From positions 8,102,807 through 8,166,806 of the forward strand of contig CM064748.1 of NCBI GenBank assembly GCA_032717465.1: a stretch of 64,000 nt of DNA, in the 5' to 3' direction. Source of the DNA: Coenobita brevimanus (Eukaryota; Arthropoda; Malacostraca; Decapoda; Coenobitidae). The first letter of the stretch is position 1. Each line of letters opens with the position of its first letter. Under the pieces are notes generated by a model. It worked only from the letters and a program-made list of their open reading frames with translations. It did no database searches and was not told the DNA's origin. Positions 1 through 9,994 of this stretch are shown here, piece after piece. The position numbers and the translations under genes are program-made.

Positions 1-1780
1 CCCACGATAGCAGCCTGCCTCCGATCCCTCGAGCCACAAGGCCGCTCAAGATGACTAACGGATTAGCCAGCTCGAACGCCTTCTCGAGATCAAGAAAGAC
101 AGCCATTCCCACTCGACCCCGAAGCTCCCGAGGAATGATGCCAGACATTGTGCAGCATTACGTTTCCGGTGATATGCAAAAATCCTCAGGTGTAACGGCC
201 CCAGACGCCACGACAGCCGCGCCCGCACCACCCTCTCAGCTGTCTTGCCAATACAACTGAGGAGGGAGATGGGGCGCATGGCACCTGGGTCGTTTGGCTT
301 CGGGATGGGGTGGATAACAGCCGTCTTCCATGACCGCGGCAAAAGCCCCTAAGACCCGGAGAGATTGAGCAGATCCAGCAACCACGCCTTACCACAATCC
401 CCCGCATGCGCAAGGATGGAATACGTAAGGCCGTCGAGGCCCGGAGCAGTGTCGGCCCTGCGCCGCAGAGCCGCCAGGAGCTCGCCCACCGTGATGGGGC
501 AGTCAGCCTCATCAGGTTGGGAGCAAGCCTCCCGGACGGCCGCAGCACGAGAGTCTGACAACCCCTCCAGAGTGGCCCCGACGGACTGCGGAAGATTGTG
601 GGAAGCAGAGCGATCCGCAAAGTGTTTAGCCAATCGGTCAGCCTCTGAGACCGGGTCAGGATGTGAAGGCGGACGAGAGGGGCGAGGGTTGGTGAAGGAT
701 CGCAGCCTCCTCCACATCTCTCGGAGAGTGGTGTGAGCACCCAGAGTCCGGCACCACCGAACCAATGCCTCCTCCCGAATGCGACGCTTTTCAACCAGCA
801 CGTGTCACGACACAGCCTCTAAGCGCCTGCGCAGGGGTGAGCCGCGACGCCGTCGTTAATCGCGGCGCGCCGCATTCAGCCGCCTATTCAGCTACCTGAC
901 CCGGTCGCAGTAAAACCATCCGTCTCGGTAAACTCTTGTGGACCGCCGCTTCTGGGGAATTGCCTCTGAAGCGGCCTGCCCAAAGACGCTGGCCACCAGA
1001 TCCGCAAAACTCTCCAAGTCTGAGGGGTGGTGGGACGAGGAGAAAAGACGGACGAGGGCACGCTCAAAAGCCACCCAGTCCGCCCTCTCCACATCCCACT
1101 TATGTGGCGGCTCGGGGGGAGGGAGGCAAGCCAACCCCAACTCCACCACAATAGCATAGTGGTCACTCATAAGGGTGGGGTGTATGGACCAACATGCCGA
1201 ACCCATAAGCGGATCCGACATGAACGTCAGGTCCAGACGCCCCCCCCCTAACATGAGTGGGTCCTGATGGGTGGTCCGTCAGCAAGGACACACCAGCCAC
1301 CTCCTCTAACACCAATGCAATGTGCCGTCCTGCCTCATTAGACCTCTGCGGGGACTGCAGGAGGTCATGGTGCGCGTTGAAGTCGCCCCCTATAAGCACA
1401 GGCTCCCTGGTAGCCTGGGAGAACAAGTCCCCCAACTCCAGGGCTGCACTGGCACCACGGTAGATGTTGTACACTGTAAGGGATGACTCAGCAAGTTGAA
1501 AACGCACACCATGAACCTCAACATCAGTTCCACAGAATGGAGCAGGCTCACAAACTGTGGAAGCGATGTGGTCCTGGACAAGGATGGCACAACCCCTAGT
1601 CTCACCCCGCACATGGGGGAGGAGATGAGTGGTGTATCCCTGCAGCCGGAAAGGGGACCTCTCCCCCAGCAGAGTCTCCTGCAGCATAAACACATGTGGC
1701 CGGTCATGAGCAGCAATCTCCTGGAGGAGTGGGAGCTTGCTCATCGCGCCGACGCAGTTCCACTGCAAGACTCTGATGGG
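1..1780 (-). pseudogene. ORF2 (endonuclease-RT) remnant of the H3-family LINE
   Basis: This is the 5' part of a LINE ORF2. The apurinic-like endonuclease starts near 1780 (RVLQWNCVGA) and has the motifs LLQETLL and GGDFNAHH. The frame shifts near 1245 in a run of C residues. It resumes with GGRLDLTF and SDHYAIVV, meets a TAG at 892-894 where relatives have glutamate, and then enters the RT N-terminal region (APGLDGLTYSILAHAGDCG, VIHPIPKPNDPGAMRPISLL). Another stop occurs near 350. The RT catalytic YADD motif would lie left of the window. This is the most decayed of the histone-promoter elements here, so it marks an old occupation of the H3 start site. Confidence 0.85.
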
Positions 1781-3762
1781 GTCGGGGATGCTCTGTCTGG
1801 GGAGAGGCGGAGTCGCGTCCCCGCCTCCTCCCGCGACACACGGGGCGACCCGAGGGACGCCCGTGAGACCACGGGGGAACGCGGTCTCGGACTGTTCCGC
1901 TCTCCCTCCGACGCCCTCCTCACACGAGGGCCGCGGCCCTCCCTGCGGCCCCTGTCTCTGGCCCTGCCCCGCATCTCCTCGGGAGTCGGGGTTGACTGGC
2001 TCCCCTGGGCCTCGGCGGGCACCTGTGTCACCTGTGGCTCTCCCTGGGGCTGCCGCAACACGGGTGAGTCCTGGGGTTGCTGCGCCAGCGCCACCCCACC
2101 ACCGACCTTGGCCAGTACCCCTGAGACCAACGCCTGTGCTGCACCCAGCAGCTCCTCCTTGGGGCAGGTGAGGGGAAGTGCATTTGCCAGGAGGCCTACG
2201 ATGCCGATCATCATTTCCCCCATGGCTTGGAGAACAAACCCATGGTCGGTTGATCCTTTCACCTGTGACTGAGGTTGAGGGGAGGGCACAGGAGAAGCAG
2301 GAGGCCTGGGACGAGGAACCCTCTGTGGTTTGGGTTGACCCGTCGGCGGGGGGGCGTGCACCTCCGCCACCGTCGAGACGGCGACTGCCGCACCTGGCAG
2401 TGGCGGGAAGTCCTCGTTGGTTACCACAGGTGAGGCGGCGTTTGTCGGAGCAAGGCGTTGTTGGCCCCAAACAAAGGTTCCTGGAGGAACCGTCGTGGCC
2501 AAGGACGCTTGCTGCTCCTGCACCCAAGAGACCTGGGACTCCCGTCCCTGCTCCACCCTGCGCACTCGGGCAGGACAGGCTGCGTGCCATGCATGGTGAG
2601 CACCTTGACAGTTGGGGCACCGGGATCGTACCGTTTCCTTTGCCTTGAATATCTCGAGGCACTGCGTGGTATCGTGCGCCCCGCTGCACATCCCGCAGAC
2701 TATCGGCCTGTTGCATGATTATCTGTGGTGTCCGTAGCGCTGACACCTGTAGCATCTCAATGGTTCCGGGGTGTAGGGACGGAGCCAGTAGGTCCCCCAG
2801 TTGCCGAGATCGAGAGAGGGGACGAGGGGGCCCCGCAGGGTCACCCGCACCTGCACTGTCTCCTCGTGTGTCCTCTGGTGTTGACACCGCTCCGCTTCCT
2901 CCACGAGATCGTGCCGCTTGAGGATCTCGAGCAGCATGCGGCGCGGGTACCCCATCACCACAGCCCTTGTAGTTTGCCCGCCTGGCGATAGTTCCACTAA
3001 TCGGACTTCCGCCGCCTCGTCCTCCGCCACAAGCTTCAGCAGGCGGTGAGCCGTCTCCGTCTGTGGGATGAGGACGCAAGAGCCGTCCATCCCAAAGCGA
3101 TTCACCACCGTCAGATCCGGGAAGCGACGCTCCAGGGCTGCCACAGCATCGTAAGACGTGGCAAAACCCTCCTGTTGGGGCACCCTGAAGGCTGGGAAGA
3201 CAGAGCGAGGCGGGGGCGGTGCCTTCACCGATACCGATGGACGTGCAGGCGGTGTGAACCGAGCCGGAGCAGGCGCAGAAAAATCCCCCCCAGCATGAGC
3301 CCGCCGCTGACGGCGGCCACCACGCTCCACCAGGACAAAATCATCATCCGCATCCCTAACAGACTCAGGCACACCCCCAGATCCAGCCGCAGATGTAGGA
3401 GGCAAGGCAGGACGCGACTGAGAAGGGGCACAAGATGGTGGATTTGTAGGCTGGATTCCCTCCATCTCATCCGCACTGCTACGGAGCACCTTGCGCTGAG
3501 GTGCAGAGGCAGGAGGGGGAGTACCCAAAGCAGAAGATCCACCGGCATGGCCAACTCTCACAGTATTGGCTGGAGGCGGGCCACCCGATCCAGAAGCCGC
3601 GCTGCTCCCAGACCTATGTCGAGATCGCTTCCCAGACATCTGCAGAGACGACTTGCCAGGATTAGTAGACGGAACTGGTATCTTCGAAGCAAGCCTAGGG
3701 TCACGGGAAGCCGGCGGAGTCTTCAACGGCCCCTTTGGCGAGGGCGCCGTACGGCCTGCCAT
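1741..3762 (-). pseudogene. gag-like ORF1 of the H3-family LINE, one internal stop
   Basis: ORF1 protein of a non-LTR retrotransposon, expected to bind element RNA as a ribonucleoprotein. The methionine at 3762 starts a basic, proline-rich region that matches ORF1 of the H2A-family elements. The conserved central region leads to a first knuckle (CYRCQRYGHH), where an in-frame TAA at 2719-2721 cuts the protein. The same frame then continues through the second and third knuckles (CGMCSGAHDTTQC and CPNCQGAHHAWHAAC) to a stop at 1741. As no bases were lost, this is a nonsense change rather than a frameshift. The ORF2 frame is -1 relative to this frame, as in the H2A-family copies. The product would be truncated inside the zinc-binding region, so the gene is probably dead. 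Confidence 0.85.
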
Positions 3763-3859
3763 AGCTGGCGGCCGATACACACACACAGGCACACTCACAA
3801 GCACTCGTACAATCACCCAGAACGCAGGAAGGAGCCTACCTACAATAGCGGTTACTGTC

Positions 3860-4032
3860 CCCCTGCTAGCAGAGGACGAGACACCCCTACTATTGCCCCG
3901 AAGGACTTTCCTAACCCTATCCCTATCGAGTTTTGGCCCGCCCTGCGGCTTCCTATAACCACCCCTCTAAGGGGCCTCCTTGTGAACCAGGCCTGCGCCT
4001 GGAATCCGCGGAGTTCGGCTTCGTACCACTCT
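3860..4032 (-). other. Conserved 5' leader RNA module (H3-family copy)
   Basis: This leader segment upstream of ORF1 resembles segments in the H4-family and H2A-family elements. Shared blocks in the sense direction are a GTACGAAGCCGAACTC-like start, a short self-complementary CCCCTTAGAGGGG, the invariant GGTTATAGGA, and a GGAAAGTCC block followed by a purine-rich GGGGCA. Retention of these blocks in three families whose 5' ends otherwise differ suggests a structured RNA, but the function is unknown to me. Confidence 0.6.
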
Positions 4033-4311
4033 AAACAGGGGTCTCTAGGGCCACAAAGGAAATATAGAAGGCAAAAAGAACCACACCAGGGCGAGTACAC
4101 ACAAGTGCGTGTACCCCGATACACTACTGTGGCTGAAGACCAAGGCGTGGTCTGAAAAACGGCGGCAAGCAACAACAACAGCAACACCTCAAGCACTGGC
4201 GTGATACAAAAGGGCAGAGCAGCTTGATCAATGGCAAACCGGAGAGCTGTTACCCTTGTTGTAGTAGTCAGGAACAGGAGATGTTGTCAGTGCGGAGGCA
4301 GGCAGCAGAGT

Positions 4312-4679
4312 GCGCGCCGTGCCTGGCAGCGGTCTTTTATGCCGCCTGTCTCAGGACTGGCGGCGTTTGAATGGTCGGGGTGTGATGTACATGGCGGTGA
4401 TTTACTGTTCATGCCTTTTCGATGCAATTCCTGGTTTGCTTGCAAAATTTGGCATGCCCGGTGCCGTGACCTGGCTACGACACCTCTCTAGGATTGGCCT
4501 CCTGAGAGCTGGGGTGGGGCCTAGGCCTGAAATCAAGGTTAGATGGATAAGGTTCGTACTTGCACGACCGACACAGGGTTATATAAGGGTGGTTGGCGAG
4601 CGGAGTCGTCATTATTGTTGGTGCTGGGAGCGGAGCAGACACTCACTACTACTGGGTCTGAGCAGCAGCTGTAGACACT
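4312..4679. promoter_or_regulatory. H3/H4 divergent promoter, unit 1
   Basis: This is the shared promoter between an H3 gene (minus) and the H4 pseudogene (plus). The H3-side TATA box is ATAAAAG at 4340-4334 on the minus strand. The H4-side box is TATATAA at 4580-4586, and an inverted CCAAT (ATTGG) lies at 4493-4497. It aligns over its length with the promoter at 16097-16438. The H3 start site is occupied by a LINE. The H4 target site at 4600-4611 reads GCGGAGTCGTCA, one mismatch from the occupied target in unit 2, and is empty. The H4 leader then runs to the ATG at 4680. Confidence 0.85.
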
Positions 4680-4991
<312 letters not shown>

Positions 4992-5065
4992 GAGGGTGCG
5001 TGCATAACTGCATGGCACTATTCCACCTAGCCACGGCAAAGCACACAACAACCATCACCACCCCC

Positions 5066-5084
5066 GGACCTCTTTTAGAGGTCC
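5066..5084 (+). terminator. Histone 3' stem-loop of the H4 pseudogene
   Basis: GGACCTCTTTTAGAGGTCC, 75 nt after the stop codon, folds as a perfect hairpin followed by ACACC. Replication-dependent histone mRNAs end at such a hairpin instead of a poly(A) tail. The loop is one base shorter than the usual 6-bp stem with 4-nt loop, but both H4 copies share this form. Confidence 0.75.
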
Positions 5085-5842
5085 ACACCTAATTTCTGTG
5101 AAAGAGAATGAATGAAGGCATAGTAGTATAAGTAAATGCAGACGTTGAGCAGGTTAGCTAGCACCAAAATTAATTTTTTTTTTTTTTTTTTTAATGTAAC
5201 GGATAGGAAGACATGTAATGCAACCCAACCAACTCTTACCACATCTAACATAACCAACCCTAACCTACCTGAACCATACCAAACCTCCCTCTCTCTCTCT
5301 CTCTCTCTGGCAGTTTAAAAAAAAAAAAAAAAATTGGGGGGTTAGGCAACTGTCAGTTTTGCTTCTACATCTTCTAATTTTAATGGACGTCTGCATACAC
5401 ATACATTATCACTTATTTTGCTGGGCCATTGCTTTCTCTGTCCCTCTGATCTCCCCCCCCCCCATTTCAGGAAAGCTTTCTCCATACCTATCAGGGCAAT
5501 TTCCATCCTGTTGCGAGAGCATCTCCTCTGCTGTGCTCCGGGAGTCGCCTCCATAAATCGTGAAGGCAAATTCCACTATTCCAAGGTATTTCTGCCTTCA
5601 TATGCACGAGCAGCAAACTTGAAGGATGCACCTAGAGAATAGAAGACACAGTCAGTCACGTCAGTGAGGCACCACCCACACAGTGCATGATATGAATGCC
5701 TAAGTGTTAGACAGACAGAATGTCTGCATATGAACAAGTTATCCCTTGAATTTGTCGCTGTCACGGCCGTTTTCTCTAAGTGCCAAAACCCACCAATCAC
5801 CCATCGTACAAGCATTGCATCAACCGCCATACAACCACTGAG

Positions 5843-5935
5843 GCCTGAAATCAAATTTAAATGGATCCGGTTGGTACTTGCACGACCGCTAGTGCATTAT
5901 ATAGAAGAGGTGGTCGACAAGGTGGCTGACACTCG
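5843..5935 (+). promoter_or_regulatory. Decayed H4-type promoter inside the spacer
   Basis: The segment from GGCCTGAAATCAAATTTAAA to the sequence after TATATAG aligns with the real H4 promoters (GGCCTGAAATCAAGGTTAGA, then ACTTGCACGACCG, then TATATAA, then a GTGGTYG block). It lies about 850 nt downstream of H4, and no histone reading frame follows. It may be a relic of a duplicated histone gene or a promoter for an unrecognised transcript. The unit 2 spacer has it too, so it predates the duplication of the units. Confidence 0.6.
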
Positions 5936-6031
5936 CCTCCCAACAGCTTCACTAAGCAGGCCTACACCGGAGCTCGCAGTTCGATGGCTGCTGCTGCTGC
6001 TGCTGCTGATGATGATTATTATTATTATTAA

Positions 6032-6034
6032 TCT

Positions 6035-6112
<78 letters not shown>
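6032..6112. repeat. GAT trinucleotide microsatellite
   Basis: About 26 copies of GAT, preceded by short CTG and ATT runs. The unit 2 copy near 32352-32378 is much shorter, so the length is unstable. Long acidic or serine reading frames through it are artefacts of the repeat. Confidence 0.9.
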
Positions 6113-6113
<1 letters not shown>

Positions 6114-6309
6114 TGAATGAATGGATGGATAGATGGATGAATAGATAGATTGTGGTTTTTGATTTTATAGGAACTAGTTGTTGCAATACTACTAATGACG
6201 AGAGACATGAATGAATAGTATTTTCTTAATTATTCCTCTTATTTGGGGGTGTTAAATCCACCATGGTCGTCACCACACGGATAATATCAGTCTGTCTCTC
6301 TATGTAACT

Positions 6310-7375
6310 CCACATGCTCCTCACAAATAACTCATTTCCACTGCTCTCACTCTTGACTTGCGTCTTTCCAACATGGTCCAAACTTCACTTCCATACGTTA
6401 GAGTTAGTATCACGATACTGTCATGCACTGCCTTTTTTACTTCCATGCTCACATCTGTGTTCCTTATCACTGCTTTGAAAGTACCAACCACCTTTCTTCC
6501 CTGTTGTACCCGTCCAAGCACTTCACTCACTAAACTTCCATCCTTACTCATCACACTACCCAAGTACTTACACGCAATCACATTTTCCATTTCCTCCTCA
6601 TCCAGCCTCACTGTACATTCAGTGACTTCACTTCTCTCAAACACCATAACCAGAGATCAGGAAAATATGTGAAGCACAAAAAATATTTTCTCACGTTTTC
6701 TGCAAAGAAAAAAAAAAAATTATGATTTCCACTAAAGATGCACCAAAATGGCCTACATAACATGTTTATCAGATCTCTGGTAATGACTGACAGAAGACAG
6801 CGTCTTACAGAAGAAAATCTGAACAAAATCATGGTTACAAACTGTTTTTACAATCGTTCTGCAGTCTGAGCTTCATCTTACAGTACTATGTTTTGTATAC
6901 AGGTCTGTAGCCAGAATTTTATTTAGGGTGGAATTGTTAGCTAATTCAAAAAGTTAATCATATGTTCCTTTCCTTTTTTCTCATTTTTTAGCTACGGTAT
7001 ATGTACTTAATGTCAGTTTATGGCTTGCTGATACGATCAATTGATCATTCGGTATTATATAAGCTACTGTTTTGAAATGTCAATAGATTTCAGGGATAAT
7101 CCACCCCTGTCCCCCTTGGATGCAGGATTGGTTGGTATCATTTCTGATTTTGTTTTCCTGAATTTTCACCGAAATAAAGCACTGATTAAAACTACATATT
7201 TTAGTTCTACCGTCATATATTTTAGTGCAAACACGTAATATATAAAAAAGCTAAAATGGCGTAAATAACATTTCAATCCGATCTCTGACCATAACCTTAC
7301 TCTTCCCTACACCCACCGTTGATTCCGTTACACACATTCCTAAACTCATTCACCAAGCCTTGCATATGTAAATGA
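6310..7375 (-). pseudogene. RTE-like LINE remnant (end of RT), split by a MITE
   Basis: The minus strand at 6321-6650 encodes the region after the RT catalytic core of an RTE-like element: ACKYLGSVMSKDGSL, then a K/R-rich stretch, then LTYGSEVW and RVRAVEMSYL. The frame continues upstream across an inserted MITE into 7296-7375, where GKSKVMVFERSE is spread over the junction and earlier codons contain stops. The fragment has no active-site motif and no intact frame, so it is dead. A second fragment from an earlier part of a similar ORF lies at 9590-9994 on the opposite strand. The two could come from one rearranged element, but this is not shown. Confidence 0.7.
6651..7287. mobile_element. hAT-like MITE, 637 bp
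   Basis: The segment is bordered by the 8-bp direct repeat ACCATAAC (6643-6650 and 7288-7295) and has short inverted ends, CAGAGATCAGG on the left and the complement CAGAGATCGG on the right. It interrupts the RTE-like frame, which resumes on the other side. An 8-bp duplication and CAG-type ends point to hAT. There is no transposase. A near copy of the right end lies inside at about 6739-6777, suggesting an older nested or partly duplicated copy. Confidence 0.75.
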
Positions 7376-9589
7376 CGTAGCAAAATATATAGAACGAGTA
7401 TGTACAGTAGATGAAATAGCTAACGATTATCAAGAAACGTTATAAATATACAGAACGAATAGATAATGAAATAACAAGTAATAAAAATAAACAGCACAAA
7501 TATGTAGCTAGGCAGAATATGGTACGCAAGTGCATGTAACCAAATGATGATTAGCAGCAAAGTACTGGTTACCTTATAACATCAGCATCTCTAATTAGGC
7601 TATTCACAAAATCGTCATACCAAGCAACATTTACGGTATACAACAACAACAAAAAATGTCTACCTGTCCCAAACCACATAAAAATACATAAATACCGTAG
7701 CTACATAAAACAAATACCTATATTCTATAATAAACAAAAATATGGTAATACCGGCCTATTTATTTAAAAAAAAAATATCCTACCATGCAACAATTAACGG
7801 GAAAATAATGGTAAATCATAATTACTGCACCTTTCCTCCTAATACCCTACAGTGCAAGTTGCTAGCCAACCATGACAAGTTATCGGTATATCAGTTAAAT
7901 ACCTTCTAGTCAACTGGGGTCGCAGTCAGATGCGCCTGGGGTTGCAACTATTACTATAACAATCCAGACTTCCACATCCTAACAAAACTAACCTAACTAA
8001 TCTAACAACCACAGCCTAACCCAGTCTATTCCTTATCCTAGTCCAATTTTATTCTAGCCTGCAGTCAAAAAGGTTCACATTAAATGAGCCTGTGCCTGCA
8101 CAAACTAATCTAGACTTGCACATCCTAACACAACTATCCCAATCTGACCAATCTAACATTACCACAGCCTGGTACAATCTAATTTTCCCCAACACGATTA
8201 CTAACCTAATCTAACCAACCTAACGTAACCATAGCCTAGTCTAATCTAATATTCCCCATACACAACTACGTCCATTCTATGACGCTTTTTATATTTTAGT
8301 TTTGCTACCTCCAGACAGCTTTACTCAATATGGGAGATCGCACCTGTAGTGGCAGACCAATGGACGATGCACCTAACCCCGCCAGTTCTGTCTTTACTAT
8401 GCTGAATAAAATCGTTCCAAGTCGCTCAAATGTTGTATAAAACCGTTCTGTCTCTCTTAAGCAGAACAAATTGGCTGTCTTTCCTAAGCTGACTAAAATC
8501 GTTCTAAGTTTTTTCTAAGACTTAGTTCTCTCTTAGAAAATTAAAATTGTTCTTTATTCTCTATGCCGAATAAAACCGTTCTAAACCCCTTAACCTCAAT
8601 AAAAATGTTCTACAACTCTGTTAAGCTCAAAAAAAAAAAACGTTCTAAAACTCTCTCAAGCTGAATAAAAACGTTCTTAAACTTTCCTAAGCTGAATAAA
8701 AACGTTCTTAAACTCTCCTAAGCTGAATAAAAACGTTCTACAACTCTCCTAAGCTGAATAAAAAACGTTCTAAAACTCTCTCAAGCTGAATAAAAACGTT
8801 CTACAACTCTCCTAAGCTGAATACAAAAGCTCTACAACTCTCCTAAGCTGAATACAAACGTTCTACAACTCTCCTAAGCTGAATACAAACGTTCTACAAC
8901 TCTCCTAAGCTAAATAAAGTCGTTATAAAACTCTCCTGCGCTAAATAAAATGTCAGGTACAAAAAATAAAGGGAATTATAAATATCAGATTAGAGAGAGT
9001 AATGTAAGCGGCTCTAGGTTAACCTAACCAAGCCTCAACAATTTTTAATCCATCAATCTGGTGGCTTTTACTGTTTTATTCTTGCTAACTTCAGCGACTT
9101 TATTCAGCTGTGGGAAGACCTAGTGTAGTGAGGGGGACACGGAGGCTGCATCTAACCTAACCTGTTTGAAAAGTATCTCAAGAGCTGAAAAAAATTGTCT
9201 GGCAGGCAAGAAAAAAACCACGTCATTGGACAGACGGCATTAAACATCATTTGATCTACCCTAACCCAGCCTAACCTATCTTTCTATCTATCTATGCCAG
9301 ACGCCTCAATCCCGTTCGGGGTGGCCACAAACAAATCGCCTCCACGTCGCCCTGTCCCCCCCATCTTTACTCAATCTTAGTCAAACATGTCTTAAAACCT
9401 ACACAAATTCATCCAACAGCCAAATTTTTGACATCTTCAAAACACATAAGCAATTTTACCACTGGCACAAATTTAACCAAAACATGTTAATTATTGGCAT
9501 AAATAAAACCTACACAATTCTAGCACTGGCACAAACAAATCTTTGACAATTTTAACACCAGTACAAATAACACCTAGACAATTTATACA
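7376..9589. other. Gene-free AT-rich stretch
   Basis: No supportable gene. It holds AT-rich sequence, tracts rich in CCTAA/AACCTAA words near 7975-8270 and 9000-9270, and a satellite at 8398-8960. The CCTAA words are scattered and imperfect, so I do not call them telomeric repeats. Confidence 0.6.
8398..8960. repeat. 31-bp tandem repeat (satellite)
   Basis: Repeats of the type AAGCTGAATAAAAACGTTCT followed by ACAACTCTCCT recur every 31 bp. The last ten or so copies are nearly perfect and the earlier ones degenerate toward the left edge, which fits growth of the array at its right end. There is no coding sequence. Confidence 0.85.
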
Positions 9590-9994
9590 CCAGGCTGTGG
9601 CACAAAAGAAGAAAGCATACAATGAATGGAGGAGAAATAGGGGCGTGGAAGAAGTTGAGAGGCGGAAGAGAGAGTTATATGTAGAAAGGAAGAGATTAGT
9701 AAGCGAGTGTAAGAAGAGAGTGGATGAGGAATTTGGATCGAATTTGAGTGCAAAGTGGAGGGACCGTAAGAAAATGTTCTGGAATGAGGTGAAGAGAGTA
9801 CGACAGGGTGGCAGTGAAGTTAGCTGGCGAATGAAAGATAAAAATTGTAGATTACTAGTGGAGAAGGGAGAAAAAGTGAGCAGATGGAGAGAACACTTTA
9901 AGGAACTGTTGAACATAGTGGATGGAAGGAATGCGAGTATAAGTGGCTGAGGAATGGCTGGGAGAAGCAGGGAGGTGGGAAGACAGGAAGAAAT
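9590..9994 (+). pseudogene. RTE-like LINE remnant (linker between endonuclease and RT)
   Basis: A highly charged frame contains KKKAYNEWRRNRGVEE, then SECKKRVDEEFG, then KMFWNEVKRVRQG and SRWREHFKELLN. This pattern is typical of the linker ahead of the RT domain in RTE-like LINEs. Neither endonuclease motifs nor RT motifs flank it. It ends at the left terminus of the PIF/Harbinger relic, so that transposon may have cut it. No function is expected. Confidence 0.65.

Larger units (their letters stand above)
1..4311 (-). mobile_element. H3-family histone-promoter LINE, 3' end beyond the window
   Basis: This is a non-LTR retrotransposon read on the minus strand, with its 5' end at about 4311 and its 3' part off the left edge. 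Visible in order are a leader of about 550 nt, a gag-like ORF1 with CCHC knuckles, and an ORF2 with endonuclease and the first part of a reverse transcriptase. The sequence just beyond 4311 is an H3 promoter: it matches the promoter of the complete H3 gene near 16.14-16.17 kb and has a TATA box at 4340-4334. The element begins 29 nt after that box, so it sits at the H3 start site. Several stops and frame breaks make it an old, dead copy. Its 3' end and target duplication cannot be seen here. Confidence 0.85.
5085..6285. repeat. Histone-unit spacer, copy 1
   Basis: This spacer downstream of H4 is closely similar to 31389-32542 in unit 2, differing in microsatellite lengths and scattered bases. 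It contains a poly(T) run near 5173, a CT microsatellite near 5290, a poly(A) run near 5318, the decayed promoter at 5843-5935 and a GAT repeat at 6032-6112. I see no gene. Similarity ends near 6285, where an RTE-like LINE remnant follows in unit 1 and a TA repeat in unit 2. Confidence 0.85.

Noticed and set aside
5730..6208. Frames rich in Asp or Ser around 6.0-6.1 kb
   Set aside because: They are translations of the GAT microsatellite and differ in length between the two spacer copies.
8398..8960. CRISPR-like array
   Set aside because: The repeats are directly contiguous without unique spacers, and this is animal nuclear DNA.
7975..9270. Telomere-like CCTAA tracts
   Set aside because: The words are scattered and imperfect, with no regular array, so a telomeric origin is not supported.
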